From positions 1 to 57,287 of the forward strand of contig DATGJP010000004.1 of the NCBI GenBank assembly GCA_035295125.1: DNA of 57,287 nucleotides, in the 5' to 3' direction. The position numbers and the translations under genes were made by a program. Shown here in pieces: positions 25,955 to 32,936 of this stretch. Below the pieces are notes generated by a model. It was not told the origin of the DNA. It made no database searches and saw only the letters and a list, made by a program, of their open reading frames with translations. Every line of letters starts with the position of its first letter. Position 1 is the first letter of the stretch. This DNA is from JAICMB01 sp035295125 (GTDB lineage Bacteria > Acidobacteriota > Terriglobia > Bryobacterales > Bryobacteraceae).

Positions 25955-27060
25955 GAGTCGGCATCACGTGCTACCCGACATACGGCGGCAGCGGCATCGT
26001 TGCCACTGAACTGGGCCTGGAACTGGCCAACCGCGGCCACGACGTTCACTTCATCACCTACGCCAATCCGATACGCCTCGACGCCGGAATCCCGCGCATT
26101 CACTACCATGAGGTCGAGGTCTCGACGTACCCGTTGTTCCAATATCCGCCCTATTGCCTGGCACTGGCCTCGCGCATGGCAGAGGTCGCCGATGACTACG
26201 GGCTCGACCTGCTGCACGTCCACTATGCCATCCCGCACTCGATTTCCGCGATGCTGGCCCAGGAAATGATGGCGCCGCGACTGCGCCTGCCCTTCGTCAC
26301 GACGCTGCACGGTACCGATATCACGCTGGTCGGTCTCGACCGCTCCTATTTCCCCATTACGAAGTTTTCCATCGAGCGTTCCGATGCCATCACCAGCATT
26401 AGCGACGATCTGAAGCGCCATACGAAAGAAGTTTTCGGCATCGAGAAACGTATCAGCGTCATTCACAACTTCGTGAATTGCGATCTTTATCGTCCACTGG
26501 CGAAACGTACGACCACCGAAAAAACGCTGATTCACATCTCCAACTTCCGGCCCGTGAAGCGCGTGCTCGACTGCATCCAGATTCTCGAAGAAGTGGTGCG
26601 CGTAACGCCTGCCCACCTCTGGATGGTGGGAGACGGTCCCGAGCGCGGCCCCGCAGAGCGCCTCGCGAGAGACCTTCACGTCGAGCGCCACGTGACGTTT
26701 CTCGGCAAGCAGGATCACGTTGAGCGCCTCATCCCACAAGCCGACGTTTTGCTACTTCCGAGTGAAATGGAATCTTTCGGCTTAGCGGCGCTCGAAGGAA
26801 TGGCTTGCGGAGTCCCGCCTATTGCAACCAGAGTCGGCGGAGTTCCCGAGTTAGTCACGCCCGGAGTCGACGGTTTCCTGGAAGCTGTCGGCGATATCAA
26901 GGCTCAGGCCGCGCGCGTCATATCGCTGCTGAAGGACGACAATCTCCACGCACAGATGGCCAAAGCTGCCCGCGAAACCGCCACGAAGCGTTTCTGCACC
27001 GATTTGATCATCCCGAAGTACGAGCAACTCTACAGCGAAATCGTGAGCAGCGGCTGCTAG
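25951..27060 (+). CDS. bshA: N-acetyl-alpha-D-glucosaminyl L-malate synthase
   Basis: 369 aa GT4 glycosyltransferase that joins UDP-GlcNAc to L-malate, the first step of bacillithiol synthesis. BshA-specific motifs are clear: GITCYPTYGGSGIVATELG at the N-terminus, HVHYAIPHSISA, TLHGTDITLVG and HNFVNCDLYRP, plus the C-terminal donor site LLPSEMESFGLAALEGMACG. Normal length. Overlaps the upstream lipoprotein gene by four bases. bshB and bshC are not in this window. Bacillithiol buffers thiol redox, and a thioredoxin reductase gene lies 27 kb away. Confidence 0.95.
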   Translation: MRVGITCYPTYGGSGIVATELGLELANRGHDVHFITYANPIRLDAGIPRIHYHEVEVSTYPLFQYPPYCLALASRMAEVADDYGLDLLHVHYAIPHSISAMLAQEMMAPRLRLPFVTTLHGTDITLVGLDRSYFPITKFSIERSDAITSISDDLKRHTKEVFGIEKRISVIHNFVNCDLYRPLAKRTTTEKTLIHISNFRPVKRVLDCIQILEEVVRVTPAHLWMVGDGPERGPAERLARDLHVERHVTFLGKQDHVERLIPQADVLLLPSEMESFGLAALEGMACGVPPIATRVGGVPELVTPGVDGFLEAVGDIKAQAARVISLLKDDNLHAQMAKAARETATKRFCTDLIIPKYEQLYSEIVSSGC

Positions 27061-27419
27061 CTCTGAGTTTGCACACGGCCCGCGGCTGGTAGCGGTGAAG
27101 GTAGCGCGCAGCGCTTGGGCCAATGCCGCTTAGTTTTCGGGAACGGCGAATTGGATTGAGCGTGTGATGCAGGCTGGCAGCCTGCGGCGGTTGTTAACCC
27201 GCACCCCGGTGGTGGTGCAGGCGGTTTCGCCTGCGCGTTCTTGGTCACGTCCAAAGGCATTGTCGAAAACTGCGCGTGGACTGCGATGCCAGTACCGCCG
27301 GTTTCAGCCGGCATAGGGGCAGCCTGAAGGCTGCGTTACCGCGGTTTTCATTCACTTTCGTGGACCTGCAGGCACGGGTTCTAAAGGCGCCAGCACCAGT
27401 CCGCCATAATAGAATCGCC
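27061..27419. repeat. Cluster of four different hairpin repeats
   Basis: No gene in 359 bases. In order: family-B pair (GCAGGCT-GGC-AGCCTGC, 27169-27185, then GCGGTT...AACCCGC to 27202); family-A GCAGGCG-GTTT-CGCCTGC (27217-27234); GCCGG...CCGGC (about 27298-27313); family-C GCAGCC-TGAA-GGCTGC (27319-27334). All are short perfect palindromes with unrelated stems. It ends in the promoter of the next gene (CATAAT, 27405-27410). Confidence 0.8.
27405..27410 (+). promoter_or_regulatory. CATAAT -10 box, near-leaderless start
   Basis: CATAAT ends nine bases before the ATG at 27420, with no Shine-Dalgarno site. Together they argue against any start further upstream in the same frame. Confidence 0.45.
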
Positions 27420-28373
27420 ATGCTCGCCGTCCACCTCGAATCCGGCGCAGTCACCACTCGAAAAATACCCAAGCCCCGCCGCCCCGACGGATTCGCCCTC
27501 ATCCGCCTGCTCTACGCCGGCATCTGCAACACCGACCTGGAGCTCAAACGAGGCTACTACGGCTTCCGAGGCACACCCGGTCACGAATTTGTCGGCGAAG
27601 TCGTCGAAGCGGATAATTCCGCTTTAATCGGCAAGCGAGTCATCGGCGAAATCAATCTTGCCTGCGGCGAGTGCGACTGGTGCAAACGCGGTCTCGGCCG
27701 ACACTGCCCCCATCGATCGGTCCTCGGCATCGTCAAACATCCCGGGGCATTTCGCGAGTTCCTCACGCTTCCGCAGCAGAACCTCCACATCGTTCCCGAT
27801 GCCATCTCCAACGAGCAGGCCGTCTTCGTCGAACCGCTAGCGGCCGCTTGCGAAATCCTCGACCAGGTCACCATCCCGAAACACGCCCCCGTCGCGGTGC
27901 TCGGCGACGGAAAGCTCGGCCTCCTGATCGCCCAGGTTCTCCATGCCCACGGCGCCCAGGTGCATCACTACGGCCGCCATCGGAACAAGCTCCAAATCTC
28001 GGATGACGCGGGCATCTCGATCGAACTTGCCGCGAAGCGCCCCAAGTCCGCCTACGACTGGGTGGTCGACGCAACCGGTTCCAGCGGCGGCCTCCAGCAG
28101 GCGGTGCAAATGACAAGACCCCGGGGCACCATCATCATGAAATCCACAATTCACGGCCTGGTGGGAATCGACACCGCCCCTGTGATCGTGAACGAACTGA
28201 CGCTGGTGGGCTCCCGCTGCGGACGATTCGAACCCGCGCTGCGTCTTCTCAAGGCCGGCAAGATTACGGTCGATCGCCTGATTTCAAACACGCTTCCACT
28301 CAACGAAGCGCCCAAAGCGTTCGAACTCGCGGAACGCCCCGGAGCCCTTAAGCTGTTGTTGGGCTGTCAATAG
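27420..28373 (+). CDS. Zinc-dependent medium-chain dehydrogenase
   Basis: 317 aa MDR-family alcohol/polyol dehydrogenase. Catalytic zinc ligands C36, H55 and E56 (GICNTD; GTPGHEF); structural zinc Cys quartet C82, C85, C88 and C96. The Rossmann motif AVLGDGKLGLL binds NAD(P). It is shorter than typical family members (about 340-350), the C-terminal part being compact. The substrate is not predictable, and the neighbourhood gives no pathway. Expression probably starts from the near-leaderless promoter just upstream. Confidence 0.9.
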   Translation: MLAVHLESGAVTTRKIPKPRRPDGFALIRLLYAGICNTDLELKRGYYGFRGTPGHEFVGEVVEADNSALIGKRVIGEINLACGECDWCKRGLGRHCPHRSVLGIVKHPGAFREFLTLPQQNLHIVPDAISNEQAVFVEPLAAACEILDQVTIPKHAPVAVLGDGKLGLLIAQVLHAHGAQVHHYGRHRNKLQISDDAGISIELAAKRPKSAYDWVVDATGSSGGLQQAVQMTRPRGTIIMKSTIHGLVGIDTAPVIVNELTLVGSRCGRFEPALRLLKAGKITVDRLISNTLPLNEAPKAFELAERPGALKLLLGCQ

Positions 28374-28393
28374 GGATTCGTGGTTTAGTATGC

Positions 28394-28399
28394 GATAAT
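28394..28399 (+). promoter_or_regulatory. GATAAT -10 box, leaderless start
   Basis: GATAAT ends seven bases before the ATG at 28407, and no ribosome binding site is present in the 33-base gap. Confidence 0.45.
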
Positions 28400-28406
28400 C
28401 GCACCC

Positions 28407-29333
28407 ATGCGACCCGCATCCCGTCTCGTTCGCTGTGCCTGGGCGGCGATGTTGCTCACCGCCTGCACTCTTTTGGCACAGCCTCCGGACGGCCAGCACC
28501 AGCCCGAATCGATCCGTCAGGGTCAGCAACTGCTGCGTCAGGGAAAGCTCGACGAAGCGATCGCGCTTTTCAAACAGGAATTGCAGAATTCACCGGACTC
28601 CGTCGCAGCCAATAACGCCGTGGGCGTCGCGCTCGACTTGAAGGGCGACGGCGCGGAGGCGCGTAAGTACTTCGCCAAAGCCATTGAAGCGGCTTCCAAT
28701 CCCGCGGCCAAAGCGCAGGCCGAGCGCGCCATGGCCATGTCCTATGCCTTCGACGGCAACTGCAAGGAATCCGCCGACCACGAGCAAAAGGTCTTCGATT
28801 ACTACGTCACGGTAAAGGACCCTTACCAACAGGGCGAAATCGCCGACGAAGCGGCCCGCGTCTGCATCGACTACGGCGATCTCGACGCCGCCTACAAGCT
28901 CTACAAGAAAGGCCACGACGCCGGCCTCATGGAACCCGACATCAAGCCCGATCGCAAAGACCTTTGGGAATTTCGCTGGGAACACGCGCTGGCGCGTCTC
29001 GCCGCGCGCCGCGGAAACAGGGACGAAGCTGCTAAACACGTCGCCGCTGCGAAAGCCATACTCGACCGCGGCACGAATCCTCAGCAGCAAATGTTCTTCC
29101 CTTATCTCACCGGCTACGTGGCTTTCTACGCGGGTGATTACAAGACCGCGCTCGCCGAACTCGGGCGGGCCAACCAAGGCGATCCATTTATCCAATGCCT
29201 GATCGGTCAGAGTTATGAGAAACTAGGCGATAAAGAAAAAGCCATGGAGTGCTACCGCAAAGCGGCAGCTACCACCGCCCATAATCCACCAGCGGCTTTC
29301 GCCCGCCCCTTTGCGCGAAAGAAATTGGGATAA
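28407..29333 (+). CDS. Exported TPR protein
   Basis: 308 aa with a signal peptide (ends near TLLAQ). TPR-type helical pairs: QGKLDEAIALFKQELQNSPDSVAANNAVGVAL, LKGDGAEARKYFAKAIE, YGDLDAAYKLYKKGH, and near the end AGDYKTALAELGRANQGDP and KLGDKEKAMECYRKAA. It presumably serves as a periplasmic protein-binding scaffold. A second helical-repeat protein follows in the same direction, so the two may act together. No catalytic motif. Confidence 0.85.
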   Translation: MRPASRLVRCAWAAMLLTACTLLAQPPDGQHQPESIRQGQQLLRQGKLDEAIALFKQELQNSPDSVAANNAVGVALDLKGDGAEARKYFAKAIEAASNPAAKAQAERAMAMSYAFDGNCKESADHEQKVFDYYVTVKDPYQQGEIADEAARVCIDYGDLDAAYKLYKKGHDAGLMEPDIKPDRKDLWEFRWEHALARLAARRGNRDEAAKHVAAAKAILDRGTNPQQQMFFPYLTGYVAFYAGDYKTALAELGRANQGDPFIQCLIGQSYEKLGDKEKAMECYRKAAATTAHNPPAAFARPFARKKLG

Positions 29334-29444
29334 TGGAGGACCGAGCAAAGCCGGAGTGCGATAGATGCCCCTTCCCGCTACGAGGGGTGATGCACATTGA
29401 ATTCTGAGGAGACGACGCCTATTTCGGAAAGGCAGGGACTGTTC

Positions 29445-30734
29445 ATGAAGGAACGTAAACTGATGTGGACTGTGGTTTTGACCGGCGTCCTGAGTGCGTC
29501 GCTGGTCTCACTGAGCGCCTTCGCACAGCAGGCGCAGAAGAATTGGAAAGATCGCGCCGAATACGACCTCTTCGACGCTATTTCCAAGGACAATGCTCCG
29601 GCCAGCAAGTTGGACAAGCTGAACCAGTGGAAGGACAAGTATCCGGTTTCAGACTATGCCGACGCGCGCGACACGCTCTTCCTGACGACATACGCGGCTC
29701 TCGGCAAGGTGCAAGAGGCGCTGGCCACTGCCAAGACTATCCAGGCCCGCGATGCGAATGATTTTACGGCCCTCTACTATACGACTTACCTGACACCGCT
29801 TCTGGCCAACCTCAACGTCACAGCGACTCCCGAGCAACTGGATGCCGCTGACAAATGCGCTAACGCCATTCTCGGAGGCGCGAAGCCCCCCAATGTGAGC
29901 GATGCGGATTGGCAGAAGGCCAAGGGCGACGTGGAAGCGATCGCACACAAGACGCTCGGATGGACAGCGATGACCCGCAAGCAGCCCGACGCTGCCGAAA
30001 CGGAGTTCAAGAAGAGCCTGGCACAGAATCCGAAGTCCGGCGAGATTCCTTACTGGCTGGGCATTGTGATCCGCCAGGAGCGCAAACCTGAAAAGATGTC
30101 GGAAGCCATCTATTATTACGCGCGCGCGGCGGCTTATGACGGTGACGGCGCGCTGGCTCCCGCCGGGCGCACCGCCGTCAACCAGCAGTTCAAGGAGATT
30201 TACACCAAGTATCATGGCGGCGCCGAGGGCATGGATCAGTTGATGGCGCAGGCCAAGACCAACCCGATGCCTCCCGACAACTTCAAAATCGTGAGCACCG
30301 CCGATCTCGAGAAGGCGAAGTTGGAGAAGGAAGAAGCGGACGCCAAGGCTCATCCCGACATCGCTCTCTGGAAGAGCATCAAGGACGCTCTCACCGGAGC
30401 GAGCGCCCAGAGCTATTTCGACAGCAGCATGAAGGATGCCCTGCTGCCGCAGTTCACCGCCAAGGTCGTTTCCATGGAACCGGCGATGAAGCCGAAGACC
30501 CTGGTAGTCTCGATTCTCGATGGATCCACCGCAGATGCGACGCTCAAATTCGAGACACCGCTCCCCGGGAAAGTTGACCCCGGCACCGAGATCAAGTTCC
30601 AGGGAGCTCCGGAGAGCTACACCGGCGCGCCGTTCATGGTGGTTTTCAACGTCGAGCGCAAAAACCTCGAAGGCTGGACCGGCACGAATCCGGCGCCGCC
30701 GCACCGCGCCCCGGTTCGCCGCAAGCCGCAGTAA
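29445..30734 (+). CDS. Exported helical-repeat protein, unknown function
   Basis: 429 aa from the ATG at 29445, which opens a signal peptide (MKERKLMWTVVLTGVL...SAFAQQ). Residues 30-260 are TPR-like: EYDLFDAISKDNAPASKLDKLNQW, YAALGKVQEALATAKTIQ, AAETEFKKSLAQNPKSGEIPYWLG. From about 310 a beta-rich domain follows (FTAKVVSMEPAMKPKTLVVSI; GKVDPGTEIKFQGAPESY), then a basic Pro-rich tail. An in-frame TTG at 29397 would put unrelated residues before the signal. Related proteins are common in Acidobacteriota without known role. Confidence 0.8.
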   Translation: MKERKLMWTVVLTGVLSASLVSLSAFAQQAQKNWKDRAEYDLFDAISKDNAPASKLDKLNQWKDKYPVSDYADARDTLFLTTYAALGKVQEALATAKTIQARDANDFTALYYTTYLTPLLANLNVTATPEQLDAADKCANAILGGAKPPNVSDADWQKAKGDVEAIAHKTLGWTAMTRKQPDAAETEFKKSLAQNPKSGEIPYWLGIVIRQERKPEKMSEAIYYYARAAAYDGDGALAPAGRTAVNQQFKEIYTKYHGGAEGMDQLMAQAKTNPMPPDNFKIVSTADLEKAKLEKEEADAKAHPDIALWKSIKDALTGASAQSYFDSSMKDALLPQFTAKVVSMEPAMKPKTLVVSILDGSTADATLKFETPLPGKVDPGTEIKFQGAPESYTGAPFMVVFNVERKNLEGWTGTNPAPPHRAPVRRKPQ

Positions 30735-30822
30735 AAGAGGGTACGCCTAATCCGTTCACGAGTCTTTTGATCTGCATTCCTCAGCGGCACGCAGCCCGTG
30801 GCAGAGGTCTTGAGTGCGGCGT

Positions 30823-30903
30823 GCGCAGGCGAAACCACCTGCGCCACTTTTATTGCTCAACAGGTTGCGAGCCAGGGTCGGGCAGGCATTCGGCCTGCCC
30901 GAC
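30823..30903. repeat. Two palindromes between convergent genes
   Basis: Family-A hairpin (30823-30844, GCGCAGG arm and CCTGCGC arm) followed by CCACTTTTATT, then a perfect 11-bp stem (30877-30887 with 30893-30903, GTCGGGCAGGC arm, loop ATTCG). They separate the helical-repeat gene (+) and the SH3 lipoprotein gene (-), and no gene is seen in the 239-base gap. The T-run after the first suggests a terminator role. Confidence 0.75.
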
Positions 30904-30973
30904 TTCTGCCACGGGGTGGCCCGGTCAAACAATCCAGCACGGCGTCGGTTCGTCTCCCGGATCTGTTTTCAGA

Positions 30974-32203
30974 TCAACGCCCAAACAAACGCCCGATCCG
31001 AGCCTTCATCGAAGCAAACCATCCCTGCTTATTTGCCGCGGGCTGGGCATTCTGAGTCACCGCCGTGGACGACGGCGCGGCAGTCTCCGCTGCGTCGGCG
31101 GGCTCGTTCTTCACTAACTGCACCCGATACCCGTTAAACGCGTACGTCTTCCGGTACAGCTTCCCATCCTCATCCAAAATGAGTGTGAACGATGGATTCT
31201 CGGCTGAAGGGTTCACTTCCGTCGGAAAGTGCCCCACAACGTTGCGTTGAATGTAAGCCGTCTCGTACCGGTGATGCCGCCGGCTCCAGACAAACACGCG
31301 GAAGCTGTCGTACTCGTACTCCTCCCCGCCCTTGTTGATAGTGGTCCAAAGCCAGTTTTCCTTAATTGTCCCGTCGTCGTCCACTTTCCCCAGCGGAAAA
31401 TACGACGTGATGCGATGGCCTTCCGCATACTGCGCCACCTCATCCGGAATGCTCATCGACAACATGCGCGACAGGACCCATCCCGCTTTCCCGTCCTTCG
31501 TTCGAACCAGGTACCAGTCGTCCATGGGCACCGGTTTCGGCGGGGGAGGCGGTTTCGCCGGTGTCGCCGGAGGATCGGGCTCCGTCCGCGTCTTCGACAT
31601 CTCCACCCAATTCCTCGGCGGCAGGGGCGGGAGAGGCATCGGAGGCGGCGGCACGACCTTGCTCGCTTTCTCCTTCCCACGCCGCCGCGGTAACTTCGGC
31701 TTCGGCATGGGAGCCAGAATCGGTTCGGTGGTGGTCACCTGAACCCGAGGCACCAGCTTATGCTCCACCACCTCCACCTTCGATCCCTCGCTCAACTGCG
31801 AGAACCCCGGCGTCGCGCGGTTCGGATCCGGATGCATGTTGAGTGCTTCCGTCACGCTCGCAGTACCCTGCGACGGCATCTTTGTCGTGTCACGCGCGGT
31901 GCGCTCCAGGCCGGCCATCTGCTCGGAGGTGAGCAACTGGTGAGTATCCGTCCAACCCACCACGCCCGCCTCTGTGCGCACTTTGATGAAGCGTCGTTTG
32001 TATTCGAGGATGTCGACCCTGTCCCCATGCTTCAGCGTCGTGACGGTAGCACTCTTCGGGTTGAGATCCTGGCGGATATTCAGTGACGTGGGGCCGACAA
32101 ATGCCTTAGCAACGGGCGGCGTGGCATCACTCGGGCGACGATCTTCGCACGAAAACAGCAGTGTGAGAACGATCGGTGCGAGCAAAATACGGCAACGGGT
32201 CAC
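30974..32203 (-). CDS. SH3-domain lipoprotein
   Basis: 409 aa from a GTG. Lipobox LTLLFSC gives a lipid-anchored protein. First bacterial SH3 domain about 35-95 (SLNIRQDLNPKSATVTTLKHGDRVDILEYKRRFIKVRT...VGWTD); a second, degenerate, SH3-like unit about 115-155 (LNMHPDPNRATPGFSQLSEGSKVEVVEHK). Then a long basic, Pro-rich linker, a third SH3-like region (WYLVRTKDGKAGWVLSRML) and a beta-rich domain (YDSFRVFVWSRRHHRYETAYI). SH3 domains of this kind bind peptidoglycan or peptides. Probably an envelope scaffold. Confidence 0.82.
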   Translation of the reverse strand: MTRCRILLAPIVLTLLFSCEDRRPSDATPPVAKAFVGPTSLNIRQDLNPKSATVTTLKHGDRVDILEYKRRFIKVRTEAGVVGWTDTHQLLTSEQMAGLERTARDTTKMPSQGTASVTEALNMHPDPNRATPGFSQLSEGSKVEVVEHKLVPRVQVTTTEPILAPMPKPKLPRRRGKEKASKVVPPPPMPLPPLPPRNWVEMSKTRTEPDPPATPAKPPPPPKPVPMDDWYLVRTKDGKAGWVLSRMLSMSIPDEVAQYAEGHRITSYFPLGKVDDDGTIKENWLWTTINKGGEEYEYDSFRVFVWSRRHHRYETAYIQRNVVGHFPTEVNPSAENPSFTLILDEDGKLYRKTYAFNGYRVQLVKNEPADAAETAAPSSTAVTQNAQPAANKQGWFASMKARIGRLFGR

Positions 32204-32237
32204 GTGGAAGCGGTCTATAGGCTAGTGTAACAAGTGA

Positions 32238-32396
32238 ATGCCGCAACAAGACGAAAAAACCGAAACAATCGAACTCTACTGCCCCCGCTGCCACGCCTCG
32301 GTAAGCGATCCGCTGGTGTGCGGCGATTGTACCGCCATCATCTGCCGCCGTTGTGGCACGCCGCTTGAGCGAGTCGATGAGTTAGGGATCGGATAA
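32238..32396 (+). CDS. 52-aa zinc-ribbon protein
   Basis: Too short for usual gene calls but convincing: after a charged start come C15-P-R-C18, then C28-G-D-C31 and C36-R-R-C39, six Cys in three CxxC knuckles, enough for a zinc ribbon pair. A TAGTGT -10-like box (32223-32228) ends nine bases before the ATG, the same geometry as several neighbours. It is divergent from the SH3 lipoprotein gene with only 34 bases between starts. Role unknown; small ribbons often bind nucleic acid or protein partners. Confidence 0.65.
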   Translation: MPQQDEKTETIELYCPRCHASVSDPLVCGDCTAIICRRCGTPLERVDELGIG

Positions 32397-32436
32397 GATA
32401 GGCTTTACAGAACAAATCGCCTGGAGGTAAAACCGC

Positions 32437-32931
32437 ATGACTTCGCCGTATGCATTAGCAGGGATTATGAGCGGGAACTCAGGCGTCCAAATCGTTGGGC
32501 CGGAGTTTACCGGACCAGCCACCGGCCTCTCTCAGAATTCCAAGCTCGGCTCCATCGGACTGTTGCTTGTTTATCCCGGCGAGGGTGCGCCACAGGTTCA
32601 GACCCTTGTGCCGGCGCTCAAGATTCTGAAGAACTACTTCAGTGCGCAGGGATCTGTCGTGCTGTACCTCAGCAACAGCCTTGTTCCCGCGTCTCTGCTT
32701 TCACAACTCCAGTCAGCCGGAGGAGTGCCGGTGAACTTTGCTTCCGAATCCTCGGCCAACACCGTTGCAACGAAGATACAAGCCGACGCCCAAAAACAAC
32801 AAATGCAACGTTGGAAGATCCTTCAAGACATCCAGACCAGGATCTTCCAAATCCAGCAGGACGTGACGACCAACAAGGCCAAGGCGCAGGACAAAGCCTA
32901 TAAGAAGTTGGATGGATATATTAGGGGGTAA
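32437..32931 (+). CDS. Hypothetical protein with C-terminal coiled coil
   Basis: 164 aa with a strong GGAGGT site ahead of the ATG. No signal peptide. The first half is mixed with small residues (SGNSGVQIVGPEFTGPATGLSQNS) and a Rossmann-like alternation (IGLLLVYPGEG; SVVLYLSNSLVPASLLSQL). The last 55 residues are a charged helix (IQADAQKQQMQRWKILQDIQ). I recognise no family. It ends six bases before the glycosidase start, so they form an operon. Confidence 0.72.
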   Translation: MTSPYALAGIMSGNSGVQIVGPEFTGPATGLSQNSKLGSIGLLLVYPGEGAPQVQTLVPALKILKNYFSAQGSVVLYLSNSLVPASLLSQLQSAGGVPVNFASESSANTVATKIQADAQKQQMQRWKILQDIQTRIFQIQQDVTTNKAKAQDKAYKKLDGYIRG

Positions 32932-32936
32932 TCTCT

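Noticed and set aside
29649..30704. 351-codon minus-strand frame opposite the exported helical-repeat gene
   Set aside because: Arg/Gly/Val-rich mirror reading without a domain; the plus strand has a signal peptide and TPR pattern.
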